Shown here in pieces: positions 18,354 to 26,783 of a DNA stretch of 62,390 nt. This DNA comes from Micromonospora sp. ALFpr18c. GTDB lineage: Bacteria > Actinomycetota > Actinomycetes > Mycobacteriales > Micromonosporaceae. The position numbers and the translations under genes are program-made. The stretch covers positions 1 through 62,390 of the forward strand of contig NZ_WBKR01000011.1 in the NCBI RefSeq assembly GCF_008868155.1, given 5' to 3'. How positions within the stretch are numbered: position 1 is the first letter of the stretch; the number at the start of each line of letters is the position of its first letter. The notes under the pieces were generated by a model, which was given only the letters and a program-made list of their open reading frames with translations, had not been told where the DNA came from and made no database searches.

Positions 18354-19447
18354 GGTGCGGTGACCGAAGTCGAAGCCGGCCACCCACTTCTTGAGAGCAT
18401 CACGAATGTGGGCGCGGACGTACGTCTGGAACCGGGTTCCCGGCATCGCGCCGAACTCGAACGGCAAATGGCCAGCCGCCTGGCTCAGGCACTTGTTGGC
18501 TACCGGGGAAAAGGAGTTGGTCACGAACAGGCTCCCCATCGTCCGCGGAAAGTAAGCCCGCACACCGACATACTTCAGCGCCTCGTCCCGCGGAACGCCG
18601 AGCGGGTAGTACTTGCCCTCGATTGTCAAGACGCAACCGGACGCCTTCGGTAGTTGCGTCTTGTCCCGACATGCGCGCGCCGCTTTCGTGTCGACGTGTC
18701 GGCGCTGCCGAACGAGTCCTGTTTAGGAACGAAGTAAAAGTCCTGGTGCCACAGTCCGTAGGATTCGCCGGATTCAAGCAGCAGCTGGAAGTGGTCGAAT
18801 CGGTCAACGGTGCCTGCCGGACGTTGGAATCTGACCAGGTGCGCCTGCGAGAGCAGGGTCAGCGCTCGTTTGGTTTGGCGCAGCGCTCCCGCCACCGGGT
18901 CCGCAGTAGTGGTCACCGCGGGAAGCAGATCTACCCAGCCTGGCCGGTCGGGTTCCTGAAGCTTGCGTGTGTTCTGGATCGAGCTACCGGCGCGGCGCCG
19001 GCTCTGGGCCTCGAAAAGGGCAACGAGGTAGAGATGCAGCGCCCAGCCTCGCGCAGTGATCAGGTCCGCGACCGGCGCCGACCGCTGAGCTGGCGTGGCT
19101 CCGTAGATGCCTTCCGTCGGCCGTCGGCGCAGGATGAGGCTGCGGCGCACCTCGAATCGGCTGCGGGCAGCGCCGCCGTCGCCATAGACCCGATGCAGCG
19201 CGTTCTGGGCTTTGGCGTACGGCGTGGCGAAGCCGCGAAGCGCTTGTCCCCGGCGGCGCTGTCGGTCGTTGTCGCGTTGGGCCATCGCCTCGCCTTCCGA
19301 GTATGCGCCACCGAAATAGTGGTGACCGGTCTGCCCGCACAAGAAGTAGTCGGGGGCGCCTCGACGCGTAGAAGAAATGCACGCGCCAAGAACGGGCAGG
19401 TGAGATCCCATCTGTTCGGGACGCAGGTGCGGGCTGATCGGTCTCAC
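18351..19447 (-). pseudogene. Frameshifted gene of unknown function (two overlapping fragments)
   Basis: The first fragment (19447-18626) encodes a basic protein with a winged-helix-like region (RQTKRALTLLSQAHLVRFQR) and FDHFQLLLESGESYGLWHQD. Near 18700 it slides into an Arg-rich out-of-frame tail. In the next frame the sequence CRDKTQLPKASGCVLTIEGK continues straight into the second fragment (18629-18351, TTG start), which reads like normal protein (YYPLGVPRDEALKYVGVRAY). The simplest view is one gene of about 360 codons broken by a 1-nt shift near 18690-18720. Two separate genes with a TTGA overlap remain possible. Family not recognised; the start of the first part is uncertain (MAQRDND is a later option). 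Confidence 0.5.
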
Positions 19448-19500
19448 GGCGTCCTGACCAGTGCCGCGACGTTCTGCTTTGCTGGCTCTACTACGGCACG

Positions 19501-19725
19501 GTGCCGCAGAGCAGAAACTTGAAGGACGGCCCCGCAGCGAACTCGTACGCGCTGGTTGCCTTGTGGATCGTTGTCGTGTGTCTGGCGGCGCTCCTCGTCG
19601 GAGCGGCGGCGGGATGGCTGTCTTGGCTAGACGATCGACGGGTCGCTCGCGCTGTGCTAGTCGGCGGGTCGGCTGCCGGAGGAGCCGTCGCCCTTGCCGT
19701 TGCCGCTGCGGCCTTGTTCACTTGA
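19501..19725 (+). CDS. Small two-helix membrane protein
   Basis: 74 residues with a GTG start. Two hydrophobic segments, YALVALWIVVVCLAALLVGA and VLVGGSAAGGAVALAVAAAA, are separated by a short charged loop WLDDRRVARA. A small integral membrane protein is likely. No conserved motif identifies a function and no ribosome site is strong. It lies between the frameshifted gene and the DUF2637 cluster and may belong to the same integrative-element remnant. Confidence 0.45.
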   Translation: MPQSRNLKDGPAANSYALVALWIVVVCLAALLVGAAAGWLSWLDDRRVARAVLVGGSAAGGAVALAVAAAALFT

Positions 19726-19790
19726 CCTGCGGTATCGTCGCTGAGACTGCCTTGCCGGGATTCCCTGCACTCCCAGAATTCGTCACTGGC

Positions 19791-20474
19791 CTACGTCTGC
19801 TTGGACGTCAGGAGGCGACGGGCGTGCCGTTCGGACACGCCTGCGGCGTCCGCGATGTCCGCCAGGCTTGCGCCCGGACGTTCCGCCCGCAGTCGAGCGA
19901 CCAGGTCCACTGTTCGCTCGCCTTGCTCGCTGTCACGCGTCCGCGGTAGCGCCGCGGATCTGAACTTCCTGTTGTTGCCCGTGGTGTGCTGGGTTGCGTT
20001 GAGCGGCGATGGGACCTTCGGTGCCAGCACCGAGACTGGAGCGTCTGAGCGAGGTTGCTCCGCGCCACCCCGTGGCTCGCGCTTCACCATGTGTGGCGGG
20101 GGCAGATCAATGGCGGGGCGCGCCCGCGACAACATCTCGACCACGAGGAGCAGCGCTACCGCCGGCCACGCTGCGACGATCCGCGCACCCAGGGTCGGAT
20201 GGGCGGCGGCGATGTTCGCCGCGACGCTGGCGGCCACGCCAGCCACGAAAGCGACCCGGGCTGACCAGCGGACAGGTCGCCCCTCTCGCTTGTCCTCGAC
20301 CATGGCCGTAGAGGCGACGATAAGCATGCCGTCGACGGAGATCGGCAGAACGAGTGCGACCTCGGGTCGCTCGCCAAATCTGAGGGCGACATCGACCATG
20401 TGGCTCCAGGAGGACCATGCGGCGATGGACGCGACGGCCGCGGTGCTGATGTTGCGGGCCAGCCGGGTTGGTGT
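19791..20474 (-). CDS. DUF2637-like membrane protein with C-terminal helix-turn-helix (Spd-like)
   Basis: 227 residues from the ATG at 20474; the longer frame upstream is Arg/Gly-rich shadow. The N-terminal half has four hydrophobic stretches (ISTAAVASIAAWSSWSHMVD, ALVLPISVDGMLIVASTAMV, VAFVAGVAASVAANIAAA, IVAAWPAVALLLVVEMLS), the pattern of DUF2637 proteins. The C-terminus, RAERPGASLADIADAAGVSE then RHARRLL, is a small helix-turn-helix. Such proteins are common beside replication and transfer genes of actinomycete integrative and conjugative elements, where related Spd proteins help intramycelial spread. It overlaps the upstream gene as ATGA. Confidence 0.7.
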   Translation of the reverse strand, partial: TPTRLARNISTAAVASIAAWSSWSHMVDVALRFGERPEVALVLPISVDGMLIVASTAMVEDKREGRPVRWSARVAFVAGVAASVAANIAAAHPTLGARIVAAWPAVALLLVVEMLSRARPAIDLPPPHMVKREPRGGAEQPRSDAPVSVLAPKVPSPLNATQHTTGNNRKFRSAALPRTRDSEQGERTVDLVARLRAERPGASLADIADAAGVSERHARRLLTSKQT

Positions 20475-20872
20475 CATCGGTCTACCTCCGGCCGGATCCG
20501 CCCCCGTATGGTCCGGACCTCGACGGGATCGACGGCGGGACGTCCGCCGATGTCCAAGCGGGTCTGGACCTCGGCCCACCGCTCCCAGCGGTGGACCACC
20601 TCGCCGGGGTCCAGCCCGGTCGCCTCGGCGATGTCCGCCAAGCCGGCTCCGCGTCGCAGCGCCCGGTGGACGATGATCGGCTGCCATCGACTCCACCACG
20701 AGAGCACGGCGGCGGCGAGCGCCAACTCCGTCAAAGCCTCTGTCCGGGACGACCTGGACGGCTGTCCCAGCGCGTGGTCGTGGAGTTCGATCAGCACTTG
20801 GAACGGGTTGATCTTCTCGGCCTCGGAAAACCGGACCACTGGCCCGGCGTCGAGAGTGTGGTCGTCGGTCAT
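20474..20872 (-). CDS. Small helix-turn-helix protein of integrative-element type
   Basis: 132 residues. The middle contains RAGLADIAEATGLDPGEVVH-like helix-turn-helix text (GAGLADIAEATGLDPGEVVHR). It is preceded by a helical segment with FSEAEKINPFQVLIELHDHA. No enzyme motif. It is the second gene of a three-gene operon; both junctions are 4-bp ATGA overlaps, so the three products are probably made in concert. A DNA-binding role is inferred from the helix-turn-helix alone. Confidence 0.55.
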   Translation of the reverse strand: MTDDHTLDAGPVVRFSEAEKINPFQVLIELHDHALGQPSRSSRTEALTELALAAAVLSWWSRWQPIIVHRALRRGAGLADIAEATGLDPGEVVHRWERWAEVQTRLDIGGRPAVDPVEVRTIRGRIRPEVDR

Positions 20873-21117
20873 CGACTCCTCCCGTCGGGGAGGAGTACGT
20901 TCAGGATCGAGATCGTCTGTACGAACGTCTCGTACGCGACGGCCTCGGTGGTGAGCGGATCGGTCAACGTGTCATGAAGATGGGCGAGGATCTCGATCAC
21001 CAGGCGGGAGTGGACCGCCCGCGCCGCTGGTGCCGCCAATCCCTCATATAGGAATTCTCGGACAAGGTCGGTATCGGCCAGCCGCTCGATCGGCGACGGC
21101 CTGAAGTCCCGCGTCAT
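20869..21117 (-). CDS. Short helical protein, first gene of the ATGA-coupled trio
   Basis: 82 residues from the ATG at 21117. All-helical sequence with RLADTDLVREFLYEGLAAPA and LVIEILAHLHDTLTDPLTTE. Family not recognised. Coupling to the next two genes and the DUF2637 member suggest a role in the same mobile element. The longer upstream frame (to 21231) is less likely because it is proline-rich. Confidence 0.5.
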   Translation of the reverse strand: MTRDFRPSPIERLADTDLVREFLYEGLAAPAARAVHSRLVIEILAHLHDTLTDPLTTEAVAYETFVQTISILNVLLPDGRSR

Positions 21118-21368
21118 TGGGCTGACCTGCCCAAACGCAGCGGCAGGGGGTTGCCGGCGATGGTCGCCGGTTGGTTCGCATGGTGGTACCTCCGGCCCAC
21201 TCGAGACAGATATCCAAACGGAGGGGTGCAAGGCTGCGGAAGCGCAGGCACTGGGGATGTCGTGGCCGCGGCGTGGACCCTGCCGGCCACCCGGCAGCTC
21301 CGGCGTCGTGTCCAGTGCGCGACGAACACAGCGAGGGTGCCCGGCCCCGGATCTAGCCTGATCCGGTG

Positions 21369-24143
21369 ATGTCGACGGCAGGTACGGGCGTGCGCGTCAG
21401 GCTGCTCGGGCCGGTGGAGGTGGTCGTCACCGACACCCCGCAGGCGGTGAACGGCCTGCGCCGCAAGGCGGTGCTGGCGACGTTGGCGCTGCACGTGGGC
21501 CGGGTCGTGAGCGTCGACCAGCTCGTCGACGTGGTCTGGGGTGAACATCCACCGGCCACCGCCGCAAACACGCTGCAACGCCACATCTCGCACCTGCGCG
21601 CGTTGCTCGGCGAGCCCGGATCGATCGTGGCGCGCCAGCCCGGTTACGTGCTCGACACCGGGCCGGTATCCACCGACGTCCAGGCCGCCGAGCACCTCCT
21701 CGACCTGGCCCGGCGCACGGCGGATCGGACCGAGCGGGTGGCCCACCTGACGGCGGCGGTGGCACTGTGGCGTGGACCGCCGCTGGCCGACGTGGCCGGG
21801 TCCGCCTGGCTGGAGGAACAGGCGGACCACCTGGCACGCCTGCGGTTGGAGGCTGAACGGGCGCTCGCCGAGGCCCGGTTGTCCGTCGGCGAGCACGCCC
21901 GGCTCGTCCCCGGATTGGAACGGCTCGTCCGGCAGCAACCCTTCGACGAGCATCTGCACGCGCAACTGATGCTCGCCCTGTACCGCGACGGCCGACAGGG
22001 CGAAGCGGTCGCCACCTACCGGCGGCTGCGTGACGCCCTCCGTGACAACCTCGGCATCGACCCGAGCCCACGGCTGCGGGACCTGCAGAGCGCCATCCTG
22101 CGTCAGGACACCGCGATCGACGCGCCCACCCCGGCCACGGCGGCACGGGTGGTGGTGGCACAGTTGCCTCCCGCCGTACCGACGTTCACCGGACGCGACG
22201 CGGAGCTGGCCGCCCTCGACGCGCTCGTGGACCGGGGCGGCGCCGTGGTGGTGTCGGGCACCGCGGGCGTCGGCAAGACCGCGCTCGCCGTGCACTGGGC
22301 GCACCGCGCGGCCGGCCGTTTTCCCGATGGGCAGCTCTACGTCAACCTGCGCGGCTTCGACCCGGCGGCCACCCCGACCGAACCGGCGCGAGCGCTGCAC
22401 GGATTCCTGGAGGCGCTCGGTGTGCCGGCGGCACGGATGCCGAGCGACGAGGACCTGATGGTGAGCCTGTACCGCACGACGGTGGCGGGCAAGCGCCTCC
22501 TGGTGGTGCTGGACAACGCGCGCGACGCGGAACAGGTCCGGCCGCTGCTGCCCGGTTCACCCGACTGCCTCGCCATCGTCACCAGCCGCGACCAGCTCAT
22601 CCCGCTGGTCGTCACCGAGAGCGCCCAACCGGTGATCCTCGATCTGCTGAGCCGCGGCGAGGCCCGCGACATGCTGGTCCGCCGGCTCGGGGCCCGGCAG
22701 GTCGCCGCCGAGCCCGCCGCGGCCGACGACATCGCCGACCGGTGTGCGCGGCTGCCCATCGCCCTGGCCATCGTCGCGGCCAGAGCCGCCACCAACCGGC
22801 ACCTCCCGCTGGCGGCGGTCGCCGGTGAGCTGGGCAACCTGGACGCCTTCCACGGCGGCGACGAAGCCACCGACGTACGGGCGGTCTTCTCCTGGTCGTG
22901 CCGGACGCTCAGCCCACCCGCGCTGCGGCTGTTCCGGTTGCTGAGCCTGCATCCCGGCCCGGACGTCTCCACCCCGGCCGTGGCCAGCCTGGCCGGCGTC
23001 CCGCCGCAGACGATCGGCCCCCTGCTCACCGAGCTGACCCGGGCGAACCTCCTCACCGAGCACGCGTACGGGCGCCACGCGTTCCACGACCTGCTGCGGG
23101 CGTACGCCGGCACCCTCGCCGACGAGGCGGAGTCACCGGCCGACCGCCGCGACGCCATCCACCGGCTGCTCGATCACTGCCTGCACACCGCGCACGCCGC
23201 CGACCTCGCACTGCACCCGCACTTCAGCGAGATCAGCCTCTCGCCATCACGGGCGGGTGTGACGCCGGAGCACCCCAGGAGCCGGTCGGCCGCCACGGCG
23301 TGGTTCACCGCCGAGATCCCCGTCCTGCTCGCCGCGGTACCGCTCGCGGCGCGGTCCGGGTTCGAGGGCCACGCCTGGCGGCTCGCCTGGACGATGGGCG
23401 GCTTCCTGCACCGGCAGGGGCACTGGCAGGACTGGCTCGGCACGCAACGCATCGCTCTCGCCGCCGCGTCCCGCATCGGGGATCGGGCCGGGCAGGGCCA
23501 CGCCCACCGCAGCCTCGGTCTCGCCTGCTCCCGGCTCCGCCGCCACGACGAGGCCGACGACCACCTGCGGCGCGCGCTCGACCTGTTCACCGACGTCGGC
23601 GACGACGCCGGGCGGGCACACACCTGCCTCAACCGCGGTCAGTTGGCCGAGCGTCAGGGGCGGTACCACGAGGCACTCGAGCATTCCCGGCGGGCGCTGG
23701 CCCTGTTTCAGCGGACCGGCAACCGGGCCGGGCAGGGGTACACCCTCAACGCGGTCGGTTGGCAGGAAGCGCTGCTCGGCAACTACCACCGTGCCCTCGA
23801 GTCGTGCGGCGAGGCGCTGACGATGCTCCAGGAGGTGGACGACGTGCAGGGGCAGGCCGACACCTGGGACAGCCTCGGCCACGCCCATCACCAGCTCGGC
23901 GACGACCGGCGGGCGATCGCCTGCTACGAGCACGCGCTCGAACTCTTCACCCAGGTCAACGACCGCTACGCCGAGGCCAGCACGTACGTCAATCTCGGCG
24001 GCAGCCACCGGGCCCTCGCCGACCTCGGCGCCACCCGCGCGGCGTGGCGTCGTGCCCTGAGCATCCTCGACGACCTCGGCGACGCCGACGCCGACTCGAT
24101 CCGCGCCGACCTCGCACAGCTCGACGCCACCAGGCTGCGCTGA
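21369..24143 (+). CDS. AfsR/SARP-family regulator with NB-ARC ATPase and TPR domains
   Basis: 924 residues. Domains in order: OmpR-like winged helix (VRVRLLGPVEVV.. to about residue 95), BTAD (about 100-245), NB-ARC ATPase with Walker A VVVSGTAGVGKTALAVHWAH (about 295-310) and RLLVVLDNARDAEQVRPLLP as Walker B, then a winged helix, then five or six TPR units (for example GRYHEALEHSRRALALFQR). This is the long SARP architecture of AfsR, which activates secondary metabolism or secreted-protein genes when its TPR/ATPase half is engaged. It lies 90 bp upstream of two secreted-protein genes on the same strand, which are likely targets. The ATG at 21369 follows a GTG at 21366. Confidence 0.9.
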   Translation: MSTAGTGVRVRLLGPVEVVVTDTPQAVNGLRRKAVLATLALHVGRVVSVDQLVDVVWGEHPPATAANTLQRHISHLRALLGEPGSIVARQPGYVLDTGPVSTDVQAAEHLLDLARRTADRTERVAHLTAAVALWRGPPLADVAGSAWLEEQADHLARLRLEAERALAEARLSVGEHARLVPGLERLVRQQPFDEHLHAQLMLALYRDGRQGEAVATYRRLRDALRDNLGIDPSPRLRDLQSAILRQDTAIDAPTPATAARVVVAQLPPAVPTFTGRDAELAALDALVDRGGAVVVSGTAGVGKTALAVHWAHRAAGRFPDGQLYVNLRGFDPAATPTEPARALHGFLEALGVPAARMPSDEDLMVSLYRTTVAGKRLLVVLDNARDAEQVRPLLPGSPDCLAIVTSRDQLIPLVVTESAQPVILDLLSRGEARDMLVRRLGARQVAAEPAAADDIADRCARLPIALAIVAARAATNRHLPLAAVAGELGNLDAFHGGDEATDVRAVFSWSCRTLSPPALRLFRLLSLHPGPDVSTPAVASLAGVPPQTIGPLLTELTRANLLTEHAYGRHAFHDLLRAYAGTLADEAESPADRRDAIHRLLDHCLHTAHAADLALHPHFSEISLSPSRAGVTPEHPRSRSAATAWFTAEIPVLLAAVPLAARSGFEGHAWRLAWTMGGFLHRQGHWQDWLGTQRIALAAASRIGDRAGQGHAHRSLGLACSRLRRHDEADDHLRRALDLFTDVGDDAGRAHTCLNRGQLAERQGRYHEALEHSRRALALFQRTGNRAGQGYTLNAVGWQEALLGNYHRALESCGEALTMLQEVDDVQGQADTWDSLGHAHHQLGDDRRAIACYEHALELFTQVNDRYAEASTYVNLGGSHRALADLGATRAAWRRALSILDDLGDADADSIRADLAQLDATRLR

Positions 24144-24162
24144 CGCTCCCCGCTTTCAGCGC
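24137..24162. terminator. Hairpin at the end of the SARP gene
   Basis: GCGCTGA (24137-24143) and TCAGCGC (24156-24162) form a 7-bp stem with a 12-nt loop over the stop codon. A third copy of the half-site (TCAGCGC) lies at about 24178. Weak terminator or operator-like repeat. Confidence 0.3.
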
Positions 24163-24233
24163 GGTTTCCGGGCCGCTTCAGCGCACCCCGGCACTCTTCG
24201 GGCACCAGGTTCCTTCGAGGAATGGAGCGTTCG

Positions 24234-24953
24234 ATGAGTCGCTTGGCACGCCGCCTCGCGGTGATCGGGGTGGTCAGCGGGACGGTGCTGGCCATGTCCT
24301 CCGCCGCCGTGGCCCAGACCGACGAACCGCCGACCAGAGGCACCGACTGTGTCGTCCAGTACGTCGACGACCGTGGTGAGGTCGTCCGCACCGGGACCGA
24401 GCCCGAGGGGCGGATGTACGGCCAGTTCCGTTGCGTCGGCGGGCAGTGGAGGTTTGCCTGGGAGCCGTTCGGGGCGGACGACCTGATCGCGGCCGACGCG
24501 ATCCGGATCGATCCGTCGGGCGCCGTCTCGGTGCGCCGATTCACCGGCCCCGCTCTCGGCAACGACCTCACGCTGGGCGAGATCGCCGCCATCGCCCGGG
24601 CCGTCACCGGCAGCCCGGCGGTGACGATCGACCGCGCGATCGTGGCGGTCGACGACGGCAAGGAGCGGACCCCGGAGCAGGTCGAGGCACTGCTGGCCGG
24701 CAAGGACGACACCGGCGTACGCGTGCTGGACATCATCGAGAAGCCGAATGCCGCCATGTCGACGAAGGACGTCATCGACGAGGCCGGTGGGCTGCCCGAG
24801 ACGACGGTCGTCTACTTCAGTCTCTGGGGCGCGATCAAGTCGGTGTTCGCCTGGATCGTGGACACGATCAGCGACGTCGGTGAATGGATCGACGACCACT
24901 GCGACTGGGGGTCCCCGAACATCGTGGGCGACATCGTCACGTGCCGCTGGTAG
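24234..24953 (+). CDS. Secreted protein of unknown function, repeat-containing (A)
   Basis: 239 residues. The ATG at 24234 has a GGAG ribosome site 6 nt upstream; an ATG at 24222 is too close to its own GAGG. An N-terminal signal peptide (RRLAVIGVVSGTVLAMSSAA, then VAQT) predicts secretion. The middle carries one copy of a motif shared with the next gene: VDDGKERTPEQVEALLAGKD, then GVRVLDII and DVIDEAGGLP. The C-terminus is aromatic-rich with two cysteines (DDHCDWGSPN, VTCRW). It resembles no family I can name. It forms a likely operon with the following secreted protein, downstream of the AfsR-like regulator. Confidence 0.7.
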   Translation: MSRLARRLAVIGVVSGTVLAMSSAAVAQTDEPPTRGTDCVVQYVDDRGEVVRTGTEPEGRMYGQFRCVGGQWRFAWEPFGADDLIAADAIRIDPSGAVSVRRFTGPALGNDLTLGEIAAIARAVTGSPAVTIDRAIVAVDDGKERTPEQVEALLAGKDDTGVRVLDIIEKPNAAMSTKDVIDEAGGLPETTVVYFSLWGAIKSVFAWIVDTISDVGEWIDDHCDWGSPNIVGDIVTCRW

Positions 24954-24997
24954 CCCGTCCGACCCCGCCGACACCCGATCATCGAAATGAGGACAGC

Positions 24998-25876
24998 ATG
25001 ACAGCTCTGCGGGACATCACCAGGCGCGTCACCATCGTCACCGCGGCACTGATCGTCGGGCTGACCGCTTCGTACGCGCCGTCCCAGGCCGCCGAGGATC
25101 AGGCCCGGACGACGATCACCGACCAGCCCGGCGCTCCGGGGATCATGCTCCACCAGTTCGAGGACCTGACCGGCCGGCCCGTCGGCGATCTGGACACGGT
25201 GCTGGCGGTCGACACCGGTGGCCGGAACCTCACCGTCGACCAGCTCGACGCGCTCGTCGCCGGCAGAGAGGTCGACGGCGTCACGGTCCTGGGCGCGATG
25301 TCCGGCGGCCGGGACATCCTCGACACGACCATGGCCGACCTCGCCGACGGCGTGTACGACGGCAGGGGTGACACCCCGACGTCCTCCCTGCTCTTCGCCT
25401 CGTCCACGCCGGACGGCCGGGAGTGGTGCCTGACCATGTGCATGGCCTCGGGCAAGTCCTTCTGGGAATGCGTCCTGTCGCGTCGCGGCGACCAGACTCT
25501 CACCCTGGACCTCGGCGGCGGCACCACGCTAGGCGGGATGAAGGCGGCCTTCGAGAAGGCCAACAACGCCGCCGCCGAGGGGCCGTACGCGGTGGAGACG
25601 TTGACCGGTGACGGCGAGCCCTCGGCGGAGGAGATGGAGACGCTCCTCGACGGCGGGGAGGTCGACTCGCTGCGCCGGGTGGCGACAGTGGAGGGACCGG
25701 ACCCCGAATGGGCGCTGGGCGACGTCGCCGAAAAGTCGGGCGTCCCCTATCTGAAGACGAGGATCCACATCTTCACCCTCGGGCTTCCCATCCTCGGGAA
25801 GATCGTCGTGGTCTGCGTCTCGCACAACGACGGAAAGACCTGGAAGTGCGCGGCCAAGCCGTGGGGCGGGTTCTAG
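24998..25876 (+). CDS. Secreted protein of unknown function, repeat-containing (B)
   Basis: 292 residues with a GAGGA ribosome site before the ATG at 24998. Signal peptide VTIVTAALIVGLTASYAPSQ then AAE. Two copies of the repeat seen in the preceding protein: VDTGGRNLTVDQLDALVAGR with GVTVLGAM, and GDGEPSAEEMETLLDGGEVD with RRVATVEG. Between them is a Cys-containing stretch (EWCLTMCMASGKSFWECVLS) and the C-terminus again holds two cysteines (VVVCVSHNDGKTWKCAAKPW). Exported, possibly disulfide-bonded. Function unknown; it may be a peptide precursor or a cell-surface factor. Confidence 0.7.
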   Translation: MTALRDITRRVTIVTAALIVGLTASYAPSQAAEDQARTTITDQPGAPGIMLHQFEDLTGRPVGDLDTVLAVDTGGRNLTVDQLDALVAGREVDGVTVLGAMSGGRDILDTTMADLADGVYDGRGDTPTSSLLFASSTPDGREWCLTMCMASGKSFWECVLSRRGDQTLTLDLGGGTTLGGMKAAFEKANNAAAEGPYAVETLTGDGEPSAEEMETLLDGGEVDSLRRVATVEGPDPEWALGDVAEKSGVPYLKTRIHIFTLGLPILGKIVVVCVSHNDGKTWKCAAKPWGGF

Positions 25877-25890
25877 CCGGTAGGCCGACG

Positions 25891-25933
25891 ATCCCGCTCC
25901 GCGTCGATCTTCCCGGCCGGCGCGGAGCGGGAT
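25891..25933. terminator. Bidirectional terminator hairpin
   Basis: ATCCCGCTCCGCG (25891-25903) pairs perfectly with CGCGGAGCGGGAT (25921-25933), a 13-bp stem with a 17-nt loop. It lies between two convergent coding regions. Confidence 0.7.
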
Positions 25934-25939
25934 GCGCCC

Positions 25940-26459
25940 TCACACATCGGCGAGCTGCGCCGGGTCGAGCCGGGAGAGGCGGGCCGCGTCCTGGCCCGGC
26001 GGCAGCCCGAACAGCCGCCGGTATTCGCGACTGAACTGCGACGCGCTCTCGTAGCCGACCGCGAAGCCGACGGCCGCCACGTCACCGGGCTCGGCCAGCA
26101 GCCGGGCCCGCGCCTGCTGTAGGCGAACCACCTTCTGGAACTGGATCGGCGTCATCGTCGTGACCGCCCGGAAGTGGCGGTGTAGCGAGGTCACGCTCAT
26201 TCCGGCGACGCGCGCCACGTCCTCGACACGGAACAGGTCGGCGTGGTGCTCGCGGATCCAGCGGATCGCACGCTCGATCTGCACGACGTTGCCGTCGGCC
26301 AGCCCGATCTGCCGGACGGTGCCGCGTTGCTCGCCGGTCAGCAACCGCCAGACCAGCTCGCGTTCCAGCCCCGCCCACAGCACACGCTGGTCGTCGGGAC
26401 GGTCGAGCAGGCGCAGCAGCCGCACCACCGCGTCGAGCAGCTCGCCGCTCAGGGCGAAC
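25940..26459 (-). pseudogene. AraC-family regulator, 5' end lost in a deletion
   Basis: The remaining part starts in the linker of AraC_N-type regulators (ALSGELLDAVVRLLRLLDRP) and contains the complete DNA-binding region: HADLFRVEDVARVAGMSVTS, then LHRHFRAVTTMTPIQFQKVV, then VAAVGFAVGYESASQFSREY. About 110 N-terminal residues of the usual 300 are absent. The reading frame runs on to a possible start at 26551, but that stretch is antisense to an aldo/keto reductase remnant. It was probably an ordinary AraC repressor or activator of the neighbouring reductase before the deletion. Confidence 0.75.
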
Positions 26460-26648
26460 CTGGACGCGGTGGACGTGCGGTTGTCCCCGGAGCAGACGGC
26501 ACGACTCGACGAGGTGTCGGCACCGACGCTGAACTTCCCGGCCGACAACAACCGCTACCTCGCGCCGAGGCTCGCCTTCGCGGGCGCGACGGTCGACGGC
26601 CGGCCGAGCCCGGTGTCGTTCGGACTAGACAACGCCACCCGGTACTGA
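26450..26648 (+). pseudogene. C-terminal remnant of an aldo/keto reductase
   Basis: The plus-strand frame ending at TGA 26646-26648 reads NLDAVDVRLSPEQTARLDEV, then SAPTLNFPADNNRYLAPRLA, the well-known C-terminal end of aldo/keto reductases (LTxEQxxxLDExS). No N-terminal part, active-site Tyr or cofactor motif is present. The remnant abuts the truncated AraC gene, with the junction near 26455. Confidence 0.75.
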
Positions 26649-26783
26649 GCGCGCCCCGAGGGTCCACGCGGGCCGGGGGTAGCGCAGGCTGTACCGCAGG
26701 ACGGCAGCAGGCGGGATCGTCCCTGTATCGGACTTCTTGCACCGTTGACGGTGTCCAGCCCGATGCCGATCCGAGGAGCGACA

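Noticed and set aside
18626..19522. 299-codon plus-strand frame opposite the broken gene
   Set aside because: Mirror frame of the minus-strand coding sequence, without motif or ribosome site.
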